From Streptomyces physcomitrii (GTDB taxonomy: Bacteria > Actinomycetota > Actinomycetes > Streptomycetales > Streptomycetaceae), in the NCBI RefSeq assembly GCF_012273655.1, contig NZ_JAAWWP010000003.1, forward strand, positions 372,001 through 436,000: DNA of 64,000 bases, written 5' to 3'. The position numbers were made by a program, and so were the translations under genes. The notes below the pieces were generated by a model that had not been told where the DNA came from, made no database searches, and saw only the letters and a list, made by a program, of their open reading frames with translations. The first letter of the stretch is position 1. Each line of letters begins with the position of its first letter. Positions 36,893 to 50,375 of the stretch are shown here, piece after piece.

Positions 36893-37530
36893 GTGCGCTC
36901 CGCGCGAGCGGAGGTGAGCCGTACACGTCCGGGCGGCGCACGAACCGCTTCTCGTGCGCTCCGCGCGAGCGGAGGTGAGCCGTCCGCACCCTGTACCGGG
37001 ACGCCGTGCGTGATGTGCGCTCCGCGCGAGCGGAGGTGAGCCGCCGCCCGGTAGTCGGGGTGATGGCGCCACATCGTGCGCTCCGCGCGAGCGGAGGTGA
37101 GCCGAGGTCGCCGCCCGCGAGTTCGCCGCTACGGATGTGCGCTCCGCGCGAGCGGAGGTGAGCCGTCCAGCGCGTCCGGCAGGGGCGAGGCGCCGCCGTG
37201 CGCTCCGCGCGAGCGGAGGTGAGCCGTCCTCTCCGGTCTGGTTCGGGCCTTGGAAGTGTGCGCTCCGCGCGAGCGGAGGTGAGCCGCAGCACTCGGACCC
37301 GATCACCTCCGACGAGGAGTGCGCTCCGCGCGAGCGGAGGTGAGCCGCGCACCCCTCGGGCAGGCCACCGTGACGGGCCGTGCGCTCCGCGCGAGCGGAG
37401 GTGAGCCGGTCATGCGGTGGCGGGTGCGGAGGACGACGATGTGCGCTCCGCGCGAGCGGAGGTGAGCCGGTCGCCTTACTGCTCGCGTTCACCGGGGCCC
37501 TGTGCGCTCCGCGCGAGCGGAGGTGAGCCG
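36893..37530 (+). CRISPR. CRISPR array 2 (type I-E), 11 repeats
   Basis: Eleven identical 29-bp repeats, GTGCGCTCCGCGCGAGCGGA followed by GGTGAGCCG, starting at 36893, 36954, 37015, 37076, 37137, 37198, 37258, 37319, 37380, 37441 and 37502. Nine spacers are 32 nt; the sixth (37227-37257) is 31 nt. The leader is on the cas3 side, so transcription is rightward. The last repeat is intact, unlike in array 1. No spacer is shared with array 1 by eye. Confidence 0.97.
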
Positions 37531-37560
37531 GGTCTGCGGATAGGGGGCGCCTTGACGACC

Positions 37561-37737
37561 ATGCCGTACACCGCAGACAGACATGGCCGCGACTCTGCCC
37601 AACGTACCTTTCGCCTGGGCAAGATAGCGACGGCCAGGTTCTTCGCTGGGGAGGTGCTTCCGTTGCTCGCCGCTCAACGCGCCTGCGCCGTGCGGCAGGA
37701 CGGCGTCTTGGCGTCCGTGCCGGAGGAGGCATGGTGA
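37561..37737 (+). pseudogene. 3' remnant of an acyl-CoA dehydrogenase gene
   Basis: 58 codons in frame to the TGA at 37735. The peptide contains GKIATARFFAGEVLP and ends VPEEAW, typical of the extreme C-terminus of long acyl-CoA dehydrogenases. The rest of the gene is missing: immediately upstream is the last CRISPR repeat. An intact gene would need over 500 more codons. Family assignment rests on these short motifs. Confidence 0.6.
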
Positions 37738-37858
37738 CCGCGGAGATGCCGAGCCCCGCCGGTGTCGGCGAGCCGCGGACCAGCCACGCGCGTGTCGGCT
37801 GCCGCGCACGGTCGCCTCACCCGCACGATCCTCACCATCGCGTTCCAAGGAGCCAGCC

Positions 37859-38506
37859 GTGACCGAACCGCCCGCCGCCGTCCTCGCCCGAGGCCATCAG
37901 ACCATGCTGCTGGCGCACCGTGCCATGGTGCGCGACCTGGAGCGCATCGGCCTCGCCAGCCGCACGCTGCCGGCGGCCGACGCGGATCGCACCAGCGCGT
38001 TGCGCGCGTATACGCACACGATCTTCCAGTTGATCGAGCACCACCACCACGGCGAGGACGAGTTCCTCTGGCCGAAGCTGCGCGAGCGGGGTGCCGACGT
38101 GGATGCCCTGACGCTGATGACCGGCGAGCACGAGGAACTCACAAAGGTGCTGCACGCCTGGCACGCGGTCAGCCAACGGCTCGGCACCGACGAAGCGGCC
38201 CCGGCCGAGCTGGCGGCCCGTACGGACGACCTGCGCGAGCAGCTCGCCGCGCACGCCGCCGACGAGGAGCGAGAGCTGTCGGGACGGCTCGCGCCCGCGC
38301 TGGACGGCCGGATCTGGAAAGGCTTCGAGAAGCACATGCGCAAGACGGCGCCGCTGTGGACGCTGCGGTTCATGCCGGCTTGGCTGCTGTCCGTCTCGGG
38401 CCCTGAGGAGCGCCGGGGTGTGCCCGCCGCCCCGGTCGGACGGCTGTTCAGCGGCTGGCTGGAGAGGTCCCAGCTCGCCGCCTTCGGTGAGCACCACGCG
38501 GTCTAG
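37859..38506 (+). CDS. hemerythrin HHE-domain-like protein
   Basis: 215 residues. The first about 150 form a four-helix HHE-type domain with candidate metal ligands in HQTMLLAH, EHHHHGEDEFLWP, MTGEHEEL and AHAADEERE. The remaining helical tail (RFMPAWLLSVSG...) is not recognised. Family members bind a di-iron or haem-like centre and act in oxygen or NO sensing or storage; the role here is unknown. The GTG at 37859 follows CCAAGGAG. It stands alone between the CRISPR locus and tRNA-Ile. Confidence 0.83.
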   Translation: MTEPPAAVLARGHQTMLLAHRAMVRDLERIGLASRTLPAADADRTSALRAYTHTIFQLIEHHHHGEDEFLWPKLRERGADVDALTLMTGEHEELTKVLHAWHAVSQRLGTDEAAPAELAARTDDLREQLAAHAADEERELSGRLAPALDGRIWKGFEKHMRKTAPLWTLRFMPAWLLSVSGPEERRGVPAAPVGRLFSGWLERSQLAAFGEHHAV

Positions 38507-38930
38507 CGATCCAGTCGGCGGATCGGCCTGCCACTCCGCGGACCTCGCCCCCCATCGGCGCCTCTCTCCTTCTCCGGGGTGCGGGCCTCCCGGCGAGGAG
38601 GCTTGGCACTACGGGCGCCCCAGGCGCCGGAGCGTCAGCGTTTGACGCGGTTGCGGAGGGCGAGGACGGCCAGGCCCAGCAGGACGGGCTCGGTGAGGCG
38701 GGAAGTCACCTCGATGTAGGTACCCGCAGTCCGGGGGCCGACGGAGGACGCGGAAGAGCCCTCAGCGTTCCAATCCGTACGGCCCCGGGACCCGGTCTCC
38801 AAGCCATGGGTTCCGGACCGCGGAGTCCCGGGAGAAGCCGGGAGAAATCCGGGAGAAGATCTTGCCCACCCCCACCCCCTCACCCCCGCCCAGACCGACC
38901 GAGACCGACACCCCCCTCCCCGGCCGACAA
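38507..38930. other. region between hemerythrin-like gene and tRNA-Ile
   Basis: No intact gene. On the minus strand around 38635-38740 a short frame ends LTEPVLLGLAVLALRNRVKR and stop, which reads like the C-terminus of a membrane protein and may be a gene remnant. The rest is G/C-biased filler before the tRNA terminator. Confidence 0.4.
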
Positions 38931-38965
38931 GAAAAAGGGCGCCTCCCCACCAGGGGAAACGCCCT
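38931..38965 (-). terminator. Rho-independent terminator of tRNA-Ile
   Basis: On the minus strand AGGGCGTTTCCCC pairs with GGGGAGGCGCCCT and is followed by five T residues. It starts about 20 nt after the tRNA 3' end. Confidence 0.8.
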
Positions 38966-38985
38966 ATCTTTCTGCACTGCATCTG

Positions 38986-39059
38986 TGGGGCTAACAGGAT
39001 TTGAACCTGTGGCCTCATCCTTATCAGGGATGCGCTCTAACCAACTGAGCTATAGCCCC
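38986..39059 (-). tRNA. tRNA-Ile (anticodon GAT)
   Basis: 74-nt cloverleaf: acceptor GGGGCTA with TAGCCCC, D-arm AGCTCAGTTGGTTAGAGC, anticodon loop CTGATAA, T-arm ACAGGTTCAAATCCTGT. CCA is not encoded. Confidence 0.96.
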
Positions 39060-39175
39060 GCCGCGCTCTGTGCGCTGACCTGAGAAGATTAGCGCACGAC
39101 GTGGTCAGTCCCAAAATCGGTAACCGGGGCCCGGAACAGGCCCGGACCGGACCCCCGTGAGCGGCTCCCGAGCGG

Positions 39176-39718
39176 CTACTCGTCCTCCGCCAGGGTCAGC
39201 TCCACGCCGCCGACGAAGCCCGCGGAGAGGTTGTAGATGAAGGCGCCGAGGGTGGCCAGGGCGGTGGCGAGGACGACGTCGATGACGGCGATGACCGAGG
39301 TGAAGATGAGCACCCGGGGCAGCGAGAGGAAGGACTGGAGGTCGAATCCGTTGGATTCGTTGGAGCCGGTCGCCTCGGAGATGGTGCCGCCGACGGTGGA
39401 GAAGACGCCCATCGCGTCCATGACCATCCACAGCACCGCGGAGGCCACCACGGTGCAGATGCCCAGTGCGATGGAGAGCAGGAAGCTCACCTTCATCACC
39501 GACCAGGGGTCCGCCTTGGCGACCCGCAGCCGCGCCTTGCGGGTCCGCGGGGTGGTGCGCGCCCCCGCGGGCGTACGGGGTCTGCGTACGGTGCCGTCCG
39601 GGGCGGACTGGTAGGCCTGCGGCGGGTGGTACGGGCCGGAGGGGGCCTCCGGCGGCCGTTCGCCGGGCAGGGCTCCGCCCGTGTACTGCTGGCCCTCGGC
39701 GCCTCGGGTTTCGGTCAC
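39176..39718 (-). CDS. DUF3566 membrane protein
   Basis: 180 residues. A polar Pro/Gly/Gln-rich cytoplasmic N-terminus (about 75 residues) is followed by the DUF3566 domain with two membrane helices (VMKVSFLLSIALGICTVVAS and IAVIDVVLATALATLGAFIYNL). The C-terminus ends ELTLAEDE. The function is unknown; it is conserved directly downstream of gyrA in actinobacteria. The GTG at 39718 has AGGGGG upstream. The gap to gyrA is 193 bp on the same strand. Confidence 0.9.
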   Translation of the reverse strand: MTETRGAEGQQYTGGALPGERPPEAPSGPYHPPQAYQSAPDGTVRRPRTPAGARTTPRTRKARLRVAKADPWSVMKVSFLLSIALGICTVVASAVLWMVMDAMGVFSTVGGTISEATGSNESNGFDLQSFLSLPRVLIFTSVIAVIDVVLATALATLGAFIYNLSAGFVGGVELTLAEDE

Positions 39719-39911
39719 GTTGCCCCCTGGGGCTGCTGGGAGTCGTCGTCGTGCAAGGGAGAGAAGGCAGGGGCGGGAAGGGGCGAGCAGGGAGCGGGGC
39801 CGGTCACCGCGGGGCCACGGACGCCGTCCGTTCCGGCCGGAAGGGTTCCGGCGACCGTGGCCCTGCTCACGACCCGCTCCTCGTACTCGGCGGCCTCTCG
39901 GCCCGCCCGGC

Positions 39912-42512
<2,601 letters not shown>

Positions 42513-42590
42513 GGCCGTACTGGATCCTTTCGGACTGTGCGGAAGCGGAGGTCCTCGGGCGGCCGCCGGGGGCCGCGCCGCAGAGCCGCC

Positions 42591-45229
<2,639 letters not shown>

Positions 45230-45955
45230 TCAGCCGTAGGTGTCGCCGGGGCCCTTGCTGCCGGGGGCGCGCAGCGATCCGTACCGCCGCGGGCCGGTGC
45301 CCGGGCCCTGGACCTTGATCAGCCGTACGGTGCCGTGGCCGAGGTCCTCGTTCAGGCGGGCGACCAGCTGGGGGGCGAGCAGGCGCAGCTGGGTGGCCCA
45401 GGCGGTGGAGTCGCAGCGCACGGTCAGCACGCGGTCGGCGGCCGGGTCGCCGGCGTCGTCCTGGTAGCTCACCGGGACGCAGTGCCGGGCGAGGTCGGGG
45501 CCGACGATCTGCGGCCAGCGGCCCATCACCCCGCCGACCGCCGCCGGGGTCTCCCAGCCGCGCTCGGTGATCAGCCGGTTGATCGCGGCGCCGAGCGGCA
45601 GCGGGTCGCGGCCGTCCGCGCGGGCGCCCGAGCGCAGTCCGCCGCGGCGGGCCTGCTTCTTCTGCCGGGCGGCGTCCCCGCGGGCCCGCGCCTGCTCCTT
45701 GGCCGCGCGCAGCGCCACCCGGGCGAGGTCGACGCCGCTGGGTTCGCCGATGCCCGCGGGCGCGGCTTCCGCGGCGGGGGTGTCGGCCGGTGCGGCCCGG
45801 TTGCCCGGTGCGGCCGGGGCGGCCGGGGTGCCGTCGCGGCGGGGCGCGCGGTCGCCGGGGGCGCCCGCGGAGGCGTCCGCTGTGCCGTCCTCGCCGGGGC
45901 CGCCGCCGAGGCGCTGCTGCCCGCTCGGCCCGGGGCGCCGCCCGCCGCCGCTCAT
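45230..45955 (-). CDS. DUF721 (DciA-like) protein
   Basis: 241 residues. The N-terminal about 80 residues are Gly/Ala/Pro-rich and low-complexity. The C-terminal DUF721 domain has [30 protein letters not shown] and [19 protein letters not shown]721 proteins of the DciA type load the replicative helicase in many bacteria lacking DnaC, so a role in helicase loading is plausible and fits the replication gene context. The ATG at 45955 overlaps the recF stop (ATGA). Confidence 0.9.
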   Translation of the reverse strand: MSGGGRRPGPSGQQRLGGGPGEDGTADASAGAPGDRAPRRDGTPAAPAAPGNRAAPADTPAAEAAPAGIGEPSGVDLARVALRAAKEQARARGDAARQKKQARRGGLRSGARADGRDPLPLGAAINRLITERGWETPAAVGGVMGRWPQIVGPDLARHCVPVSYQDDAGDPAADRVLTVRCDSTAWATQLRLLAPQLVARLNEDLGHGTVRLIKVQGPGTGPRRYGSLRAPGSKGPGDTYG

Positions 45956-47115
45956 CCGGCCGTCACCTCGCCCTCGCCGACCCGGAACCGGGCCCCGCGC
46001 AGCACCTCGGGCACGTCCTCGTCCACCGCCGCGGTCACCAGGACCTGCTCGCCGGGGGCGACCAGCTCGGCGAGGCGGTCCCGGCGCCGGGAGTCCAGCT
46101 CCGCGAAGACGTCGTCCAGGATGAGCACGGGCTCCCCCGCCCGGCGCCCGCCCTCGGCCGGTGTCTCCTCGGCGTACGGGCTCTCGGCGCGCAGCAGGTC
46201 GTACGAGGCCAGCCGCAGCGCCAGCGCGTACGACCAGGACTCGCCGTGGCTCGCGTACCCCTTGGCGGGCATCCGGCCGAGCTTGAGCACCAGGTCGTCG
46301 CGGTGCGGGCCGACCAGGGTGACGCCGCGCTCCACCTCCTGGGTGCGCACCTCGGCCAGGGCGGCGAGGAGCTGCTCGTACAGCTCCTCGCGGCGGTGCG
46401 CCTCGCCGGGGGCGGAGGGCTTGTACTCCAGGGCCAACGGGCCGCCGCCGGGGGCGAGTTGCTCGTAGGCCTTGTCGGCGAGCGGCTGGAGGGCGTCGAT
46501 CAGGGAGAACCGCTGGGCGAGCAGCTCGGCGCCGGCCCGGGCCAGGTGCTGGTCCCAGACGTCCAGGGTGGACAGGTCCATCTTGCGGCCCGCGTGGCGG
46601 CGGGCGAGCGCGGCGGACTTCAGCAGGGTGTTGCGCTGCTTGAGCACCCGGTCGTAGTCGGCGCGCACCCCGGCCATCCGCGGGGAGCGGGCGGTGACCA
46701 GTTCGTCGAGGAAGCGGCGGCGCTCGGTGGGGTCGCCCTTGACCAGCGCCAGGTCCTCCGGCGCGAAGAGCACGGTGCGCAGGATGCCGAGCACGTCACG
46801 GGGCCTGACCGCCGAGGAGCGGTTGATCCGCGCCCGGTTGGCCTTGCCCGGGTTCAGCTCCAGCTCGACCAGCTGCTGCCGCTCGCCCTGGCGCACCGCG
46901 CCGCGGATCACCGCCCGCTCGGCGCCCATGCGCACCAGGGGGGCGTCCGAGGAGACCCGGTGGCTGGAGAGGGTGGCGAGATAGCCGACCGCCTCCACCA
47001 GATTGGTCTTGCCCTGGCCGTTGGGCCCCACGAACGCGGTGACGCCCGGGTCGAGTGCTACCTCGGCCCGGGCGTACGAGCGGAAGTCGGCCAGCGACAG
47101 ATGAGTGACATGCAC
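45952..47115 (-). CDS. recF: DNA replication and repair protein RecF
   Basis: 387 residues, an SMC-like ABC ATPase. Walker A GPNGQGKT is at 30-37, with a signature-like region near the middle and Walker [12 protein letters not shown] near the end. RecF helps load RecA at gapped DNA. The ATG at 47115 begins [14 protein letters not shown], the normal start. It lies 51 bp after gnd on the same strand and is coupled to the DUF721 gene. Confidence 0.97.
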   Translation of the reverse strand: MHVTHLSLADFRSYARAEVALDPGVTAFVGPNGQGKTNLVEAVGYLATLSSHRVSSDAPLVRMGAERAVIRGAVRQGERQQLVELELNPGKANRARINRSSAVRPRDVLGILRTVLFAPEDLALVKGDPTERRRFLDELVTARSPRMAGVRADYDRVLKQRNTLLKSAALARRHAGRKMDLSTLDVWDQHLARAGAELLAQRFSLIDALQPLADKAYEQLAPGGGPLALEYKPSAPGEAHRREELYEQLLAALAEVRTQEVERGVTLVGPHRDDLVLKLGRMPAKGYASHGESWSYALALRLASYDLLRAESPYAEETPAEGGRRAGEPVLILDDVFAELDSRRRDRLAELVAPGEQVLVTAAVDEDVPEVLRGARFRVGEGEVTAG

Positions 47116-47140
47116 GGCCGTGCACCGACCTCCCCCAGGG

Positions 47141-47180
47141 TGTGGACTACTTCTGGCTCTTGTGGATTACTTCTGGCTCT
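47141..47180. repeat. 20-bp tandem duplication at the end of gnd
   Basis: TGTGGACTACTTCTGGCTCT (47141-47160) is followed directly by a copy with one change (47161-47180). The right copy carries the last gnd codons and stop; the left copy is a non-coding duplicate. Confidence 0.85.
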
Positions 47181-48048
47181 TCTCGACGGCGTGCCCGCCG
47201 AACTGGTTGCGCAGCGCCGCGATCATCTTCATCTGCGGCGAGTCCTCCTGGCGGGAGGCGAAGCGGGCGAACAGCGAGGCGGTGATCGCGGGCAGCGGCA
47301 CGGCGTTGTCGATGGCGGCCTCCACGGTCCAGCGGCCCTCGCCGGAGTCCTGTGCGAAACCGCGCAGCTGCTCCAGGTGCTCGTCGTCGTCGAGGGCGTT
47401 GACGGCGAGGTCGAGCAGCCAGGAGCGGATGACCGTGCCCTGCTGCCAGGAGCGGAAGACCTCGCGTACGTCGGTGACCGAGTCCACCGCCTCCAGCAGC
47501 TCCCAGCCCTCGGCGTAGGCCTGCATCATGGCGTACTCGATGCCGTTGTGGACCATCTTCGCGAAGTGGCCGGCGCCGACCTTGCCCGCGTGCACGGAGC
47601 CGAAGTCGCCCTCCGGCTTGAGGGCGTCGAAGACCGGCTGCACCTTGGCGACGTTCTCCTTGTCGCCGCCGTACATCAGCGCGTAGCCGTTCTCCAGGCC
47701 CCAGACGCCGCCGGAGACGCCGCAGTCCACGAAGCCGATGCCCTTGGCCGCCAGCTCCTCGGCGTGCTTCTCGTCGTCGCTCCAGCGGGAGTTGCCGCCG
47801 TCGACGACGACATCGCCCGGTTCGAGGAGTTCGCCGAGGGTGTCGATGGTGGACTGGGTCGCGTCACCGGCCGGGACCATCACCCAGACCACCCGCGGGC
47901 CGCTGAGCCGCCCGACCAGCTCCTGGAGGGTGCCGACGTCCGCGAGATCGGGGTTGCGGTCGTATCCGATGACGGTGTGGCCTGCGCGGCGGATGCGCTC
48001 GCGCATATTGCCGCCCATCTTGCCGAGGCCGACGAGACCGAGCTCCAT
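47167..48048 (-). CDS. gnd: 6-phosphogluconate dehydrogenase, decarboxylating (short form)
   Basis: 293 residues, the short NAD(P)-dependent form. The Rossmann motif is GLVGLGKMGGNM, the substrate-binding motif is CGVSGG, and the catalytic Lys/Asn are in KMVHNGIEY. It makes ribulose-5-phosphate, NADPH and CO2. The ATG at 48048 has AAGGATC upstream; a TTG one codon earlier is less likely. It sits between recF and dnaN as in other Streptomyces. Confidence 0.95.
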   Translation of the reverse strand: MELGLVGLGKMGGNMRERIRRAGHTVIGYDRNPDLADVGTLQELVGRLSGPRVVWVMVPAGDATQSTIDTLGELLEPGDVVVDGGNSRWSDDEKHAEELAAKGIGFVDCGVSGGVWGLENGYALMYGGDKENVAKVQPVFDALKPEGDFGSVHAGKVGAGHFAKMVHNGIEYAMMQAYAEGWELLEAVDSVTDVREVFRSWQQGTVIRSWLLDLAVNALDDDEHLEQLRGFAQDSGEGRWTVEAAIDNAVPLPAITASLFARFASRQEDSPQMKMIAALRNQFGGHAVEKSQK

Positions 48049-48179
48049 CAATGATCCTTAAGTAGCGTCCGGTGGGCGGGCACGGGCCGTGCCCAGACCG
48101 AGCCTAAACCCGCGCCGCCGTGCACACCTGTGGGCTCAGCCGCTCAGGCGTCACCCCACTCACCTGCGGTGTTGTCCGC

Positions 48180-49310
48180 TCAGCCGGACAGCCGCACCGG
48201 CATGATCAGGTACTTGTACGCCTCGTCCGCCTCCGCGTCCAGGGCGGGCTTGCCGCTCAGCAGCGCGGGCTTGGTGGAGGTGGTGAAGGAGAGCTGGGCC
48301 ACCGGGGAGTCGATGGCGCTGAGGCCGTCGAGCAGGAAGGTCGGGTTGAAGGCGATCGAGATGTCGTCGCCCTCCAGCTGCGCGTCGACCCTTTCCACAG
48401 CCTGTGCGTCGTCGCTGGAGCCGGCCTCCAGGATCAGCACGCCCTGCTCGAAGCTGAGCCGCACCGGGGTGTTGCGCTCGGCGACCAGGGCCACGCGCTT
48501 GACGGCCTCCACGAAGGGGGCGGTCTCGATCACGGCCACCGAGTTGAACTCGGTCGGGAAGAGCGTGCGGTACTTCGGCAGGTCGCCTTCGAGCAGCCGG
48601 GTGGTGGTACGGCGGCCCGCGCCCTCGAAGCCGATCAGGCCCTCGCCCGCGCCGGAGCCGGACAGGGCGATGGTCACGCTGTCGCCGCTGGTCAGTGCCT
48701 TGGCGGTGTCCTGGAGGGTCTTGGCGGGCACCAGGGCGACCGCGGAGATCTCCGCGGACTCCGGCTTCCACAGGAACTCGCGGACCGCGAAGCGGTAGCG
48801 GTCGGTGGAGGCGAGGGTCACGGTGTCGCCCTCGATCTCGATACGCACACCGGTGAGCACCGGGAGGGTGTCGTCCCGGCCCGCGGCGATGGCGACCTGG
48901 TTGGCGGCGGCGGCGAAGACCTCACCGGGGACGGTGCCGGTGGCGGTGGGCATCTGCGGCAGGGCCGGGTACTCCTCCACCGGCAGGGTGTGGAGGGTGA
49001 AGCGGGAGGAGCCGCAGACCACGGTCGCCCGTACACCGTCTGTGGAGATCTCCACCGGGCGGTTGGGCAGGGCCCGGCAGATGTCGGCGAGCAGGCGGCC
49101 GGAGACGAGGACCGTGCCGTCCTCCTCGACCTCGGCGTCGACGGAGACGCGGGCCGAGACCTCGTAGTCGAAGCTCGACAGGCTCAGGGCGCCGTCCTCG
49201 GCCTTCAGCAGCAGGCCCGCCAGTACCGGCGCCGGAGGCCGGGCCGGGAGGCTGCGCGCCGCCCAGGCAACTGCCTCCGCGAGTACATCGCGTTCCACCC
49301 GGATCTTCAC
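48180..49310 (-). CDS. dnaN: DNA polymerase III beta sliding clamp
   Basis: 376 residues, the usual length. It starts MKIRVERDVLAEAVAWAARSLP and ends YKYLIMPVRLSG, where the PVR-type C-terminus is the clamp hallmark; three clamp domains are present. It tethers polymerase III to DNA. The GTG at 49310 is the conserved start. It lies immediately left of oriC and is transcribed away from it. Confidence 0.97.
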   Translation of the reverse strand: MKIRVERDVLAEAVAWAARSLPARPPAPVLAGLLLKAEDGALSLSSFDYEVSARVSVDAEVEEDGTVLVSGRLLADICRALPNRPVEISTDGVRATVVCGSSRFTLHTLPVEEYPALPQMPTATGTVPGEVFAAAANQVAIAAGRDDTLPVLTGVRIEIEGDTVTLASTDRYRFAVREFLWKPESAEISAVALVPAKTLQDTAKALTSGDSVTIALSGSGAGEGLIGFEGAGRRTTTRLLEGDLPKYRTLFPTEFNSVAVIETAPFVEAVKRVALVAERNTPVRLSFEQGVLILEAGSSDDAQAVERVDAQLEGDDISIAFNPTFLLDGLSAIDSPVAQLSFTTSTKPALLSGKPALDAEADEAYKYLIMPVRLSG

Positions 49311-49555
49311 CGTAAGCCGCCTCCTGCTGTCGCCTGGCTGCTCTCGCCCTGCTGGTCTGACTGAACTGACTGATCTGTCTGGCCGGTCTGCTCCGCGTCC
49401 CGGGCTCCGGGGCCTCTCGGCTTCCGGGAGTCGGTGCGACGCGGTGTCCTCCGTCCCACCGAGGGGAAGGTGACCGGGGACCAGTCTGACGTACCGCGCT
49501 GACACTCGGCGCCTCTCGGGGTCAAGTCGTACCGGGCGGCAGATCGGCGCCGGAC

Positions 49556-50140
49556 CGCGAGTTGTGCACAGCCCCCTCTTCGAAACCAATTCCCCGGTCT
49601 AACTAGGTGGGGGTAGTAGTAGGGGCTGTGGAAACCGTGGATAACCGCGTTTTCGCAGGTCAGCACGGAAATTTTGTCCACTGTGCCTGTGGGCGGAGCC
49701 GGTGGACAACCGGCCGTCGCTGTGGACGGGGGAAAGTTCTGCACACCCGATGCACAGGCAAGGGGTGGTTCTCCCCAGCGGCGTCCCCAGCTTTACCCAG
49801 GTTCCCCACAGCCCAATCGGTCAGCTTCGTGTGACGCCTTTCACTCGGAGCGGTGAGAGGGCGTGCCTCGTTGCCGAACAGTGGACGGCGATGTGGAGAA
49901 GGTACGGCAAGCTGGGGACAACGGCTCCTGGCCTGTGGGCGGGCGGTGGACAACCGTACCCACAGGCTGTGTACAAGTCGCCCGTCCACAAGATGTGGAG
50001 AAGCTTCGTCCACCGATCCACAGGCAGCTGAGCTGGTCTGATGGATCATCGGCCGGGCCTCCTGTGGACGCCCTTGGGACAACTTCCCCCTCCCCAGGAT
50101 GTGGACGGGAAAAAGTCCCCGAATCTGTGGAGAAGCAGCG
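49556..50140. other. oriC: origin of replication oriC
   Basis: Non-coding region between dnaN and dnaA with about twenty DnaA-box-like 9-mers (one or two mismatches from TTGTCCACA) on both strands. Examples are 49562, 49627, 49674, 49701, 49721, 49802, 49892, 49945, 49982, 49994, 50014, 50063, 50100 and 50126. They are denser at the dnaA side. The position between dnaA and dnaN and the number of boxes match Streptomyces oriC. No box inside it is perfect. Confidence 0.93.
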
Positions 50141-50304
50141 CCGCGGTGGAGGGAATCGAACAGCCGCCTCCCGAACCGGCGCGCGAGAGGCCGCGCGATC
50201 CCGTACGAGGAAGGTTTGAGAAGCCGCAGAACGGGGCCGCGGACCGCTCCCAGGGCGTCCGGCGGGCGCGGTGCGCGTCCCCGGAGAACGCCGCCGGGGC
50301 AAGC

Positions 50305-50335
50305 GAGAACCCCCGGCGCGGAGCCGGGGGTTCTC
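50305..50335 (-). terminator. terminator of dnaA
   Basis: Perfect 13-bp stem GAGAACCCCCGGC (50305-50317) with its complement (50323-50335) and a 5-nt loop, about 40 bp beyond the dnaA stop. Confidence 0.8.
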
Positions 50336-50375
50336 GGGGCGGAGCGGCGGGAGCGGGCCTGCCGGCCCGGCCCCG

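Noticed and set aside
26500-37530. Inverted CRISPR arrays as ends of a transposon carrying the cas genes
   Set aside because: No transposase or integrase, no target-site duplication, and the inverted similarity is limited to repeats and leader.
26500-37530. Search for tracrRNA, Cas9, Cas12 or other accessory effector genes
   Set aside because: Only type I-E components are present; every frame in the locus is accounted for.
36798-37732. Open frames with the same repeated peptide through array 2
   Set aside because: Same CRISPR artefact on the opposite strand.
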